Below, piece after piece: positions 7,918 through 16,648 of a stretch of DNA of 64,000 nucleotides. The notes below the pieces were generated by a model. That model was not told the origin of the DNA, did not search any database, and saw only the letters and a program-made list of their open reading frames with translations. Made by a program: the position numbers and the translations under genes. The stretch covers positions 87,730-151,729 of the forward strand of contig UBTY01000027.1 in the NCBI GenBank assembly GCA_900468535.1, in the 5' to 3' direction. Position 1 is the first letter of the stretch. Each line of letters begins with the position of its first letter. Origin of the DNA: Hyphomicrobiales bacterium. GTDB lineage: Bacteria > Pseudomonadota > Alphaproteobacteria > Rhizobiales > Rhizobiaceae.

Positions 7918-9216
7918 CTATTTCGCCTGCTCGGTCGCGTCTGTGATCACGGCATCGCCTTCCTTGAGATCGCCCGATGCCACCTGGGTGAACTGACCAT
8001 CCGACGACCCGACCTGGATGACGACAGGCGCCGGCCTGCCGGCCTTCAAGATCCAGACGCGGCGCTTTGCGCCCGTCAGCGCCTCACCGCCCTGCCCGCC
8101 GGTGCGCGGCCCCATGCGCGGCGGACGGAACAGGCCGAAGATGCCGCGGCTACGCGAGCCTTCAGCGGCAGCCGGCGCGTAGCGGAGGGCAGCGTTCGGA
8201 ACCATGACCGTATTCTTGACCGCCTCGACGGTCACGTCGGCGGTCGCCGTCATGCCAGGGCGGAGAAAGAGCGCTGCATTGTCGACCGACAGGATGGCCT
8301 TGTAGGTCACCACATTGTTCGTTGTCTCGGAGGCGAAGCGGATCTGCTTGATCTCCGCCGGGAAAGTACGGTCGGGATAGGCGTCCACGGTAAACGTCGC
8401 CGCCTGACCAACCGCAATCTGGCCGACATCCGCCTCGTCCACGTCCACCTGAAGCTCCATCTTCTTCAGATCACCGGCAATCACGAAGAGGACCGGAGCG
8501 GAAAGAGACGCAGCGACGGTCGCGCCCGGATCGACAGAGCGCGTCAGAATCACGCCATCGATCGGCGAAACGATCTTCGCCTTGGAGAGATTGACCTCCG
8601 CCAGCTGGAGATCGGCTTCCGCGGAAAGAACCGCGGCCTCGTTGATGTCCTTGGTGGCGAGAGCCGAATCGACCTTGTACCGTGCGTCCTCCAGGCTCTG
8701 CTGCGTGGAGACGTTGCTTTGAACCAGGTTGCGCAGGCGTTCGTACGAACTGCGTGCCGATTCGAGATCCGCATTGGCCTTGGCGACATTCGCCTTGGCC
8801 GAATCAAGCTTGGCGCGGGTGCTTTTCACATCGGCTTCAAGCTTGTTCGTATCGAGCAGCGCAAGCACTTCGCCCGACTTCACGTCGCTGTTGTAGTCGA
8901 CGTTGACGTCGCGGACGGTGCCGGAGAGTTCGCTCGATATGTCGACCTGCTCCGTCGGCTGCACCGATCCGGTAGCCGTCACGAGAACCGTCAGGTCGCC
9001 GCGCTTGACCGGCTGCGTCGTATAGGAAACGACATTGCCGCCCTGCCGGGCATAGAAATAAGCAGCCCCGCCGACAAGAGCGACGACGATAGCGAGACCA
9101 AGCAGCCGCTTGCCCCAGCGACCGCTACGCTGCCGTCCGGAAGCAGCAAGCACGGCTGCCAGGTCTGAATTACCTGGTTCTGTATTCTGTTCGCGTGTGG
9201 TCACTCTGTCGTTCAT
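7918..9216 (-). CDS. MacA-like periplasmic adaptor (HlyD/RND-type membrane fusion protein)
   Basis: A 432-aa adaptor linking the inner-membrane MacB-like transporter to an outer-membrane channel. A short cytoplasmic N-terminus is followed by one transmembrane anchor (about residues 36-55), a lipoyl/barrel-sandwich half motif, a long coiled-coil rich in Ala, Lys and Asp, the second lipoyl half with the typical SPIDGVILTRSVDPGATV segment, and a beta-barrel. An insertion rich in Arg, Gly and Pro lies near residue 350. I place the start at ATG 9216, with AGG upstream; the longer open frame to 9402 lacks family similarity. No TolC-like gene is present, so an outside partner is assumed. Confidence 0.93.
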   Translation of the reverse strand: MNDRVTTREQNTEPGNSDLAAVLAASGRQRSGRWGKRLLGLAIVVALVGGAAYFYARQGGNVVSYTTQPVKRGDLTVLVTATGSVQPTEQVDISSELSGTVRDVNVDYNSDVKSGEVLALLDTNKLEADVKSTRAKLDSAKANVAKANADLESARSSYERLRNLVQSNVSTQQSLEDARYKVDSALATKDINEAAVLSAEADLQLAEVNLSKAKIVSPIDGVILTRSVDPGATVAASLSAPVLFVIAGDLKKMELQVDVDEADVGQIAVGQAATFTVDAYPDRTFPAEIKQIRFASETTNNVVTYKAILSVDNAALFLRPGMTATADVTVEAVKNTVMVPNAALRYAPAAAEGSRSRGIFGLFRPPRMGPRTGGQGGEALTGAKRRVWILKAGRPAPVVIQVGSSDGQFTQVASGDLKEGDAVITDATEQAK

Positions 9217-9387
9217 CCGGGCCTCATGGAGCTCAGCCTGTCTTTCATTTCGGCTTACCAAAGCGAAGCTGAACGGGCGATTAGCATTACGCCCGAATGA
9301 CACGAGTGGTCGTGAAAATGAAATTAAATCTTGGAAAGAAAACTCCGGTTTTAGTCCGATAACCGCGAATTTCGTGATCTGGGACAA

Positions 9388-9415
9388 CAAAAAGGCGGGC
9401 ATTGCTCTGCCCGCC
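9388..9415 (-). terminator. Intrinsic terminator of the 77-kb-type small gene at 9442-9648
   Basis: On the minus strand GGCGGGCA and TGCCCGCC (plus positions 9394-9401 and 9408-9415) form an 8-bp perfect stem with a 6-nt loop, followed by a run of five T (plus A at 9389-9393). It ends transcription of the small gene at 9442-9648 before the exporter operon. Confidence 0.9.
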
Positions 9416-9441
9416 TCACGTTCCCAGACCCCATCTGAAAG

Positions 9442-9648
9442 CTAGGCACCCAGCTCCACGATAGAAACGGGAGGCCTGCGCTTGGCGGCCATGAGAATGT
9501 CGAGCTCCGTTGCTGACGGTCCGAACTTGTCGAAGAGACGCGTCGCTTCATCCTTATCCAGGCGATACTTGCGCGCGAACTCAGCAAGGCTGTAAGGGCG
9601 GCCGCGCAAGACCTTGCGTGTGGTGGGGCGTTCAATCACGTTGGTCAT
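9442..9648 (-). CDS. Small conserved hypothetical protein (68 aa)
   Basis: Basic soluble protein with no assigned function. It starts MTNVIERPTTRKVLRG, preceded by AAAGGA at good spacing. The middle (SLAEFARKYRLDKDEATRLF) looks like two short helices resembling a helix-turn-helix, followed by FGPSATELDILMAAKRR. I recall similar small proteins being widespread in Rhizobiaceae, but do not know a characterised member. The gene has its own strong terminator 27 bases after the stop and a long upstream gap, so it is an independent transcription unit. A DNA- or RNA-binding role is a guess from charge and helix pattern only. Confidence 0.75.
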   Translation of the reverse strand: MTNVIERPTTRKVLRGRPYSLAEFARKYRLDKDEATRLFDKFGPSATELDILMAAKRRPPVSIVELGA

Positions 9649-9982
9649 TAGTTCATCCTTTCGATAGATTACCAACTAGCGCGCCACACATCTTTGTGAA
9701 GTGCGGAAAACCAAAGAAGTAATTGATTTATTTAAATATTTTTCGGAACCTTTCCGCTGCTCATGCATTTGAAGCTCTTTCGCTGCGCGCCTGTTGTCAC
9801 CGGGATGCGGGCATGGCGCGGCGCGAACGGAAATGCGCAGCTGACCGAACGAGCGGTGATCGCGCAAGAAATGTGCCTAATGCACAGGAAAGGAAGATTT
9901 TTCAGTTGACCGCAATGGGTCGGCTGCATATGTTCCGCGCACTTCCAGCGGGGGCGTGCACCGAGCGCCTTTTCGGACGCGG
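9649..9982. other. Gene-free stretch upstream of tRNA-Lys
   Basis: No convincing gene is present in these 334 bases. It contains the upstream region of the small gene at 9442-9648, an AT-rich segment (9719-9743), a small 5-bp hairpin (CGGAA at 9744-9748, TTCCG at 9752-9756) without a T tract, and a good candidate promoter for the tRNA near 9906-9934. The short open frames here have no coding character. Confidence 0.6.
9906..9934 (+). promoter_or_regulatory. Candidate sigma-70 promoter of tRNA-Lys
   Basis: TTGACC (9906-9911) and TATGTT (9929-9934) are separated by 17 bases and lie about 50 bases before the mature tRNA, a geometry typical of stable RNA promoters. Confidence 0.5.
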
Positions 9983-10058
9983 GAGAGCGTAGCTCAGCCG
10001 GTAGAGCAACTGACTTTTAATCAGTAGGTCTCGGGTTCGAACCCCGACGCTCTCACCA
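9983..10058 (+). tRNA. tRNA-Lys (anticodon TTT)
   Basis: A complete cloverleaf of 76 nt including an encoded CCA. The acceptor stem GAGAGCG pairs with CGCTCTC. The D-arm reads GCTCAGCCGGTAGAGC. The anticodon stem ACTGA/TCAGT encloses loop CTTTTAA with anticodon TTT. The T-arm is TCGGGTTCGAACCCCGA. Decodes AAA and AAG lysine codons. It stands alone on the plus strand between two minus-strand small genes. Confidence 0.98.
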
Positions 10059-10141
10059 CTATTTTCAAATACTTAGCTTTGTTTTCGCCACGTTGTTAAC
10101 TTGCTGCAGGCGCAGATATTCCATTCTCGCCGGGCCAGAGC

Positions 10142-10495
10142 CTACTTCGGCTGGCAGTTCTCTGCGATCTGCTGATCCAGGATGATGGCGGTCATGCTAT
10201 CGGTCGCATTCTCCCTGATCGTTTGAAGCTGACGTGTTCGTTCGTTTCCGGCGTCACCGCGATCTCGGATCAGATTCTCCAGCTGGACGCGAAGATCCGT
10301 GCATTTCCCGAAAACACCGGGGACGATCTCAGACACGTCGCGGCAGAGCTTTGCGCCGTAATACCTGGCGGCGTCCATCAGGCAGACTTCGTAGGAGGAT
10401 CGCACCACGTCCATCTTCTGAGTAATCTCTTCGAACGTGGCTGCGTGGGCACCGACCGGCGCCAACAAAAGTGTGACGACTAAAACGCTTTTCAT
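10142..10495 (-). CDS. Hypothetical exported small protein with four cysteines
   Basis: A 117-aa protein with a clear Sec signal peptide (MKSVLVVTLLLAPVGAHA, predicted cleavage after AHA at about residue 18), so it is probably periplasmic. The mature part has four cysteines (in EVCLMD, AKLCRD, GKCTDL and the C-terminal ENCQPK), which could form two disulfides, and is otherwise helical and charged. The start at ATG 10495 is fixed by the signal peptide; the upstream open frame lacks one. I do not recognise the family. It is downstream of and separated by 162 bases from the NudK-like gene, probably with its own promoter. Confidence 0.72.
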   Translation of the reverse strand: MKSVLVVTLLLAPVGAHAATFEEITQKMDVVRSSYEVCLMDAARYYGAKLCRDVSEIVPGVFGKCTDLRVQLENLIRDRGDAGNERTRQLQTIRENATDSMTAIILDQQIAENCQPK

Positions 10496-10657
10496 TGATG
10501 CCCCATCGGTTTGCAAATGAGAGCCAACAACCATCGCCTCCAGCGCAAAATCGGCAACTGGCGCGCAGTCATGAACTGCGATGTCTTCTTTCGCAATTAG
10601 CGGATCGCTGGCCGCTCCACAACTTCGCCATTGATGTGAGGCGCTTACTTCCGATGG

Positions 10658-11251
10658 CTAGTCTCGTTTCGCGTGTGGCGTCGCTCTCGTGCGTTCAATC
10701 ATCATATGCTGCAACAGAATGATCGTTTTCATGTCGACAATGTCGCCCGAGGCGATCATGTCGAACGCGGCCTGAAACGACACCTCAACGACCTCGATAT
10801 CCTCGCCCTCATGCGCAAGACCGCCGCCGGCGGACCTGTCATCCTCGCTGTAGCTGCCGACGAACATGCTGACGACCTCGGTCAACCCTGCGGGATTGCC
10901 ATAGGCGGCAGCGACGAATTTGAGGTCTTTGACAACGACGCCCGCTTCTTCCAACGCTTCCCGTCTCACGCATTGTTCCGGCTCGTCGCCTTCGAGGATG
11001 CCTGCACAGGCTTCCAGCATATAGGGGTCATCGCCGTTGACCATCGGCGCGGGCCTGAACTGCCGTACGAGAACAACCGTGTCCTCGGACGGATTATGGA
11101 GGAGCACCGAAGCCGCATGGCCACGGTCATAGACCTCACGCGACATCTCTGCAGTGGCACCGTCGACGCGACGATACCGAAATACGTGCTGGGTGAGACT
11201 TCCCCACCCCTTGCACAGCAGAGTTGAAGAAGTGATTGCAGTTGACGTCAA
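10658..11251 (-). CDS. nudK: NUDIX hydrolase, GDP-mannose pyrophosphatase NudK-like
   Basis: A 197-aa Nudix enzyme expected to hydrolyse GDP-mannose or ADP-ribose to a sugar phosphate and a nucleoside monophosphate. The Nudix box lies at residues 84-105 (G84, E90, R97-E98, E101-E102), one residue shorter between G and REx2EE than the standard motif, as in E. coli NudK. The SREVYDRG segment near 38-45 and the YGNPAGLTE segment after the box also match NudK. The start is most likely TTG 11251, with GGAG 7 bases upstream; ATG 11269 is possible but lacks a ribosome binding site. It is divergent from the DUF6665-like gene. The substrate is inferred from similarity only. Confidence 0.85.
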   Translation of the reverse strand: MTSTAITSSTLLCKGWGSLTQHVFRYRRVDGATAEMSREVYDRGHAASVLLHNPSEDTVVLVRQFRPAPMVNGDDPYMLEACAGILEGDEPEQCVRREALEEAGVVVKDLKFVAAAYGNPAGLTEVVSMFVGSYSEDDRSAGGGLAHEGEDIEVVEVSFQAAFDMIASGDIVDMKTIILLQHMMIERTRATPHAKRD

Positions 11252-11376
11252 CGACCGTCTCCCTTTCATTCGCAGCATCAGGCGTGCCAACGGCCAGACC
11301 GCAGGCGATGTGCTCCTTTACGCTCGGATTTCCGGCTTGTAGAGTCCGATGGCGCAGCAGACCGGAGTTTGTTCTC

Positions 11377-11709
11377 ATGAGCGTTCGTCCACCGCAATCA
11401 TTGATGCGACCGTTCTCTGTCGAAAGCGGATTCAACGTTCTCGAGTACGAGCTCGCCGCTGAGCGGGCGAACTCCCTTGGTCGGCACGGCAGGAAAGTCG
11501 AAACCGCGCTGGCAGATCTGAAGACCTTCGACGCGAAGTACGAAAAGGACGATCCTCACCGGCAGGCGCTGCTGCAGAAAGCATCAGACGCCGTATGGTC
11601 CTTCCTGGTTCAAAGGGAAATCTGCGGGTTGCGCAACAGCCGGGATGTCATCCAGCGCTATGAAATACCGGATGAGGTGCTTGCGCGGCTGGGATCCTCG
11701 CCTCGCTGA
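11377..11709 (+). CDS. Conserved hypothetical protein, DUF6665-like (110 aa)
   Basis: Small soluble protein beginning MSVRPPQSLMRPFSVESG, followed by a helical, charged body (FNVLEYELAAERANSLGR) and a C-terminal segment with REICGLRNSRDVIQRY. It resembles the small rhizobial family that I recall as DUF6665; no function is known to me. ATG 11377 has CGGAG ten bases upstream; the longer open frame to 11236 overlaps the divergent nudK-like start and is unlikely. Its stop is 13 bases from the stop of the convergent GGDEF gene. Confidence 0.7.
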   Translation: MSVRPPQSLMRPFSVESGFNVLEYELAAERANSLGRHGRKVETALADLKTFDAKYEKDDPHRQALLQKASDAVWSFLVQREICGLRNSRDVIQRYEIPDEVLARLGSSPR

Positions 11710-11721
11710 CAAGGGTCACAG

Positions 11722-13527
11722 CTATCCGGAGCCGCGCCTGTGGCGGTCGCTGTCGTTGGGAAAGGCCGCGATGGTCATGTTTCGTCCGCCGGCCTTGGCT
11801 TCGAGCAGAGCTGCATCGGCACGCGACAGCAGCATTGACGCCTCGGAGACGTCCTCCGAATAGGCCATGCCAATCGAGACAGAGACGGCACCGAGAATAC
11901 GGCCACGATGCGACAGAGCCGTACCGCGAATGTTCGTTCTGACGCGCTCCGCGAACCTGAAGGCTTCGTCTGCCGCGGCTCCCGGCATAAACACCGCGAA
12001 CTCTTCACCGCCGAACCGATAGGCTCGGCCAGCATCACCGATCGTATCAACGATGATCTGCGAGACATAGCGCATGACTTCATCGCCGGCATCATGGCCG
12101 AACTCGTCGTTGAACCGCTTGAAATGATCGATATCGATCATCATGCAGGAGAGCGGATCATCAGAGGCTTCACGCGTATAGCGGTTGACGTCCTCGTCGA
12201 GCGACCTGCGGTTGTAGAGGCCGGTCAAGGGATCGCGGACCGACAGATTGGTCAGCTTGTCGCGCAATTGAAGGTTTGCGACAGCCAGACCGACATTTTC
12301 GGCGATGAGCTCCAGGTACAGGCGTGATGCGTCCGCCGCCATCTCGCAACCCGGCCGTTCCTCAAAATAGAGCAGGCCGATGGCATCCCCCTGCGCCGTC
12401 AGCGGCACGCAGAGACCTGCAGCGTGGTCTTCATTCAGGTGCTGGCAGCCGATGTCGCCGTGATCGTGGGCGCTCACATGCGGCCTGCCGCGCCTCAACG
12501 CCCAGCAGGCGGTCGCTGGAAACGAAGGTTCAGAACGATGCGGTTCGAGCCAGGACGCCACTGATGTCAGCCCGCTCCGCGCCTCGTTCATCACATACAA
12601 TTGCCCCGCGAGATCCGGGAAGATCTGCGGCGCGAACAAAGCCACGACCTCGGCCAGTTCCGCCTGTTTCTGGCATGCCTGAAGCCGATGCATCATCTGC
12701 AGAATCAGATCCTTCGTCTTCAGGTCTTGCCGTCTTTCGGCGTCCAACCGATCGCGCTCAATTCCGTTCTCGCGGAAGATGTGGATCGCCTGGTTCATCT
12801 CGCCGATCTCGTCACGCCTGCGATCGAGCGGAACATCCACTTCGTAGTCCTGTTTCGCCAGCCGGCTGACAATGCCGGTCATGCGGACAAGCGGCATGGC
12901 CACGCGGCGTCTGAGGATGAAATACAGGACACCGAGAAAGAGAGCCGCGTTCAGCGAAAGCAATATCTTGGCCGCAAGGCTCCACCAGTCGGCACGCCAC
13001 CGTGCATCGGCCAGCGCCGCCTCCGTACGCGCGCTTGTCAATTCTCGAAAGCGCATCACCGAGGCAAGCATTTGCGTTTGAAGACGCTCGTGGTCCGGAC
13101 CGAAAAGGATCTGCCGGGCACCGGACTGGTCGGCGTTGCCATATGCAGCAACGGCATCCACCTCGATCTTGTCGAGCGCTTCTGCCTCCCGCTCGACATC
13201 GGCAAGGGCACTCAGTTCGGCCTGCGATGCCCCGAGCTCGCGAACGCGCCTGATTGCGGTCTCACGCTGCCTCTCCTCACCTTCCTTGCCATGGAAGGCG
13301 TCCAGATGGCGGAGATCGCCCCGCATGACATAGAGGCGCGCTTCGCCGGTCCGCTCCTCGGCGCCCAGCGCAAGATCCTCGCCGAGATCATCGAGAGCCA
13401 GATGCTCCTCGACCGCGATCCGCTCCTGGGTGGCACTGTGGGCGGAGAAAATAAAGGCGCTCGCCGACAGGGCCGTCAAAGCGACCGTCACGCCATAAGC
13501 CCAGTTCGTGATTTCACTTATTCTCAT
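11722..13527 (-). CDS. Membrane-bound diguanylate cyclase (sensor-HAMP-GAF-GGDEF)
   Basis: A 601-aa inner-membrane signalling enzyme predicted to make cyclic di-GMP. Two transmembrane helices (about residues 10-30 and 183-205) bracket a helical periplasmic sensor resembling CHASE3. A HAMP segment (about 206-260), a GAF-like domain (about 285-420) and a GGDEF domain follow. The active site is intact: GGEEF at residues 506-510, preceded by RDPLTGLYNRRSL. The RxxD inhibitory site expected five residues before GGEEF is absent (GDAG there), so product feedback may be missing. It is a single gene, convergent with the DUF6665-like gene and divergent from ccdA. The signal sensed is unknown. Confidence 0.92.
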   Translation of the reverse strand: MRISEITNWAYGVTVALTALSASAFIFSAHSATQERIAVEEHLALDDLGEDLALGAEERTGEARLYVMRGDLRHLDAFHGKEGEERQRETAIRRVRELGASQAELSALADVEREAEALDKIEVDAVAAYGNADQSGARQILFGPDHERLQTQMLASVMRFRELTSARTEAALADARWRADWWSLAAKILLSLNAALFLGVLYFILRRRVAMPLVRMTGIVSRLAKQDYEVDVPLDRRRDEIGEMNQAIHIFRENGIERDRLDAERRQDLKTKDLILQMMHRLQACQKQAELAEVVALFAPQIFPDLAGQLYVMNEARSGLTSVASWLEPHRSEPSFPATACWALRRGRPHVSAHDHGDIGCQHLNEDHAAGLCVPLTAQGDAIGLLYFEERPGCEMAADASRLYLELIAENVGLAVANLQLRDKLTNLSVRDPLTGLYNRRSLDEDVNRYTREASDDPLSCMMIDIDHFKRFNDEFGHDAGDEVMRYVSQIIVDTIGDAGRAYRFGGEEFAVFMPGAAADEAFRFAERVRTNIRGTALSHRGRILGAVSVSIGMAYSEDVSEASMLLSRADAALLEAKAGGRNMTIAAFPNDSDRHRRGSG

Positions 13528-13682
13528 ATGCAGATATTACCCATTACGGATTGCCAGAGAATTAATTCCCTACCTACGTATGATTGTACTCCATAGCGGG
13601 GCGCGCGCAAAAAGGTGATTGGCTCAACCCTGTCCGGTACGATAGGAGTTCGCGGATGATTGCCCGCCGCCGGAGTGCCTAA

Positions 13683-14432
13683 GTGTCGATTGCCGATATC
13701 TCCCTGTTGAGCGCCCTGCTTGCCGGCGCCCTGTCGTTTCTCTCCCCGTGCGTACTGCCTCTCGTTCCGCCCTATCTCTGCTACATGGCCGGCATATCGG
13801 TCGAACAATTCCGTGGCGGCGGCTCGGTTGCCGTCGCCCCCGACGCCCGACGCGGCGTCCTATTATCGGCACTCTTCTTTACGCTCGGCTTTGCGACTGT
13901 GTTCGTTGCGCTGGGGGCCGGCGCCTCCAGCATCGGCATGGCGCTTCGCCAGCACCTCGACCTTTTGGCGAAAATCGGCGGCCTGATCATCATCATCATG
14001 GGACTGAACTTCCTCGGAGCGTTCAGGATCGGACTGCTGTCGCGCGAGGCTCGCTTTCAAGGTGCCGGCAAGCCGGCCACATTGACGGGTGCCTACGTGA
14101 TGGGACTAGCCTTCGCCTTCGGCTGGACGCCGTGCATCGGACCCGTGCTTGGCGCTATCCTGGGGGTCGCTGCTTCGCGGGAAACGGTCGGCTCCGGTGC
14201 GGGCCTGCTCGCCGTCTATTCCCTCGGCCTTGCTATCCCTTTCTGGATCGCCGCCGGTTTTTCCGGCGCCTTCATGGCGTTCCTGACACGTTTCCGGAAA
14301 CACCTCGGCACGGTCGAAAAGATCATGGGCGCGTTCCTGATCCTGACCGGCCTCGCCTTCATGTTCGGTTTTGTCAGTGACGCCGCAATCTGGTTCCAGC
14401 AGACCTTTCCAATCCTGATGCAAATCGGCTAA
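13683..14432 (+). CDS. ccdA: Cytochrome c biogenesis protein CcdA (thiol-disulfide electron transporter)
   Basis: Six-helix inner-membrane protein (249 aa) that carries electrons from cytoplasmic thioredoxin to periplasmic thiol reductants for cytochrome c maturation. The conserved motif SPCVLPLVPPYLCYMAG holds C23 and C33. A second redox cysteine, C151, lies in FGWTPCIGP. Translation starts at GTG 13683, with CGGAG nine bases upstream; no ATG alternative fits the family. It precedes the AEC-family gene by 36 bases and may be cotranscribed with it, although the functions look unrelated. Confidence 0.93.
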   Translation: MSIADISLLSALLAGALSFLSPCVLPLVPPYLCYMAGISVEQFRGGGSVAVAPDARRGVLLSALFFTLGFATVFVALGAGASSIGMALRQHLDLLAKIGGLIIIIMGLNFLGAFRIGLLSREARFQGAGKPATLTGAYVMGLAFAFGWTPCIGPVLGAILGVAASRETVGSGAGLLAVYSLGLAIPFWIAAGFSGAFMAFLTRFRKHLGTVEKIMGAFLILTGLAFMFGFVSDAAIWFQQTFPILMQIG

Positions 14433-14468
14433 GCCGATCACGCTCCGGAATCTGCATTGGAATAGACA

Positions 14469-15419
14469 TTGTCCGACATCGTCAGCCTGCTTCTGCCGTT
14501 CTTCGGCCTGATCCTCATCGGCTATATTGCGGCGAAGGTGACGAAACAGCCGGCCGATGCTCTGGGCTGGATGAATACGTTCATCATCTACGCCGCCATT
14601 CCTGCGCTGTTCTTCAAACTGGTCTCGCGGACGCCCTTCGAAGATCTCACGCGTATCGATTTCATCGCCACCGATCTTGCAGCGACCTATTCGATCTTCA
14701 TCGTACTGTTTGCGATCGGTCGATGGGTCCGGAAGAACTCGTTGGCCGACTGCACGATACAATCCTTTGCCGGAGCCTATGGCAACATCGGCTATATGGG
14801 GCCTGGCCTTTCTCTGCTGGCGCTCGGTGAACGCGCCGCCGTCCCGGTGGCGCTGATCGTCTGCCTTGAGAACGCGCTGCATTTCGTTGTTGCGCCGGCA
14901 CTCATGGCAGTGGCGGGCGACGACCGACGCTCAACCGGCCGGTTGGCGATCGATATCGTCAGAAAGGTGGCGTTCCACCCTTTTATCCTGTCGACTGCGC
15001 TCGGATTCGTTGCCGCCGGCCTGCAGATCGACCAACCACCTGCCCTGCAGCGCTTCATCGACTATCTGTCGCAGGCTGCGGCGCCATGCGCCCTGTTTGC
15101 GATGGGGGTTACCCTGGCACTTCGGCCATTAAAGCGCGTGCCTGTCGAGATCGGCTACATCGTTCCGGCGAAACTCATCATCCACCCTATCGTCGTCTAT
15201 CTTGCCCTGACGACCGTCGGCGGCTTCGATCCGATCTGGGTCTATGCGGCCGTGCTGCTCGCTGCATTGCCGACGGCCACCAACGTCTTCGTTATCGGGC
15301 AGCAATACTGCGTCTGGCAGGAACGCGCCTCGGCGACGATCCTGATCACAACGACACTGTCGGTTGTGACCGTCTCGGCGGTCCTGATCGCGATCAAATC
15401 AGGCTTTCTTCCGGCTTAG
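14469..15419 (+). CDS. AEC family (auxin efflux carrier-like) transporter
   Basis: Integral membrane protein of 316 aa with about ten hydrophobic helices, of the auxin-efflux-carrier/malonate-carrier (Mem_trans) family. Family landmarks are the N-terminal LLLPFFGLILIGYIAAK and the central AYGNIGYMGPGL segment. The start is TTG 14469; GGA lies eight bases upstream, and the N-terminus matches the family from the first residues. The 3' end overlaps the convergent ubiquinone hydroxylase gene by 21 bases. Bacterial members export or import small carboxylates; no substrate can be assigned from context. Confidence 0.88.
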   Translation: MSDIVSLLLPFFGLILIGYIAAKVTKQPADALGWMNTFIIYAAIPALFFKLVSRTPFEDLTRIDFIATDLAATYSIFIVLFAIGRWVRKNSLADCTIQSFAGAYGNIGYMGPGLSLLALGERAAVPVALIVCLENALHFVVAPALMAVAGDDRRSTGRLAIDIVRKVAFHPFILSTALGFVAAGLQIDQPPALQRFIDYLSQAAAPCALFAMGVTLALRPLKRVPVEIGYIVPAKLIIHPIVVYLALTTVGGFDPIWVYAAVLLAALPTATNVFVIGQQYCVWQERASATILITTTLSVVTVSAVLIAIKSGFLPA

Positions 15420-16610
15420 TCTTTCCCTGATGGCACTCGGAATGTCGCGGAAGCCCCGTCCGGGCTCGATGCCCTCGCGCATGACGATGCTGCGCAGCGG
15501 CGGCAGCGCCGAAAGGATATGCAGGCCGGCAGCACGCATCATCTGAACCGGCAGGAAATCGGACAAGAGCGAGCGGTTGAGGAGGTCGACGCTTGCCGTG
15601 CGGGTCATGATATCGGCGCGACGCTTGCGATCGAACTGGTCGCCGGCGTCGGCAGCGATCGGCAGCTCCGGCCGCGTACACAGAATATCCGAAAGCGCCA
15701 GCACATCGCGCAGGCTGAGATTGAGCCCTTGTGCGCCGATTGGTGGGAAGACATGCGAGGCTTCGCCGATCAGTGCAATTCGACCCTTACCGGAACGCTG
15801 GGCCATCATGCCTGACAGGGGCCAGAGCTGCACGCCCTCTTCGACAGTCACCTTGCCGAGCAACGACTGCATGCGCTCCTCGACGACACTGCTCAGTTCA
15901 ACGAGCGAGAGTTCATTGCGGGCCGCCGCATCCGACGGATTCTGGACCCACACGAGGCTGGAGCGGTTGCCGGGGAGCGGCACCTGAGTGAACGGGCCGC
16001 TTTCCGTATGGAATTCCGTCGAGATGTTCTCGTGCGGCAGCGAATGCTCGAAGTTCAACACCATGGCTGACTGCGGATAGGACCACGTTTTCACGTCGAT
16101 GCCAGCTGTCTCGCGCAGCTTCGACTTGCGCCCGTCGGCGCCAACCGCGAACGATGCCGACAGGACTTCGCCATCGGCGAGGGTGATGGTCACAGAATCG
16201 GCGCTGATATCGATGGCGTCGGCAAACGAGCTGAAGCGCGTGATGTTGCCCTCAGCGGCAATCGCAGCCTCCAGCACCTCCATCAGCGCCTTGTTCGGGA
16301 AATTGTAGCCGAAGGCCTCAAGATCGAGTTCGACGGAACGGAAGGTGGTGATCGGCGCCCGCAGCAGGCGATTCGTGCCATCGATGATCCGCATCGTAGA
16401 CAGCGAAGCAGCCGCTGGGCGCAGCTTCTCCCAAAGGGTCAACCTGTCGAGGAAACGGATCGACTGATCCATCAGCGCGGTCGTGCGCCTGTCCTGGCTT
16501 GAAGTCGGCGGAGCAACAAGAGCTACGTTGCGTCCGCCGCGAGCCAAGGCGATAGCGGCGATCATACCAGCAAGGCCGCCGCCAATCACCGCGATTTCAA
16601 AAGTCTTCAT
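15399..16610 (-). CDS. UbiH/UbiL-family FAD-dependent hydroxylase (ubiquinone biosynthesis)
   Basis: A 403-aa flavoprotein monooxygenase predicted to hydroxylate the aromatic ring of a ubiquinone precursor. The FAD-binding GGGLAGMIAAIALARGG is at residues 10-26, the DG motif at VGADGRKSKLRE, and the C-terminal flavin-binding segment reads IGEASHVFPPIGAQGLNLSL. That last motif usually starts GDA; the Glu variant is familiar from alphaproteobacterial UbiH/UbiL-like proteins. It lies 38 bases downstream of the DUF934 gene and so may be transcribed with the sulfite-reduction operon. Which ring position it modifies cannot be told from sequence. Confidence 0.88.
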   Translation of the reverse strand: MKTFEIAVIGGGLAGMIAAIALARGGRNVALVAPPTSSQDRRTTALMDQSIRFLDRLTLWEKLRPAAASLSTMRIIDGTNRLLRAPITTFRSVELDLEAFGYNFPNKALMEVLEAAIAAEGNITRFSSFADAIDISADSVTITLADGEVLSASFAVGADGRKSKLRETAGIDVKTWSYPQSAMVLNFEHSLPHENISTEFHTESGPFTQVPLPGNRSSLVWVQNPSDAAARNELSLVELSSVVEERMQSLLGKVTVEEGVQLWPLSGMMAQRSGKGRIALIGEASHVFPPIGAQGLNLSLRDVLALSDILCTRPELPIAADAGDQFDRKRRADIMTRTASVDLLNRSLLSDFLPVQMMRAAGLHILSALPPLRSIVMREGIEPGRGFRDIPSAIRERLSRKKA

Positions 16611-16648
16611 TGCACCGTTCCGTCAATTCTCTGACGGCGATCCGGTGC

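Noticed and set aside
9719..9756. AT-rich segment and small hairpin as an sRNA or origin
   Set aside because: The 5-bp hairpin lacks a T tract and no DnaA-box cluster or promoter pair is visible around it.
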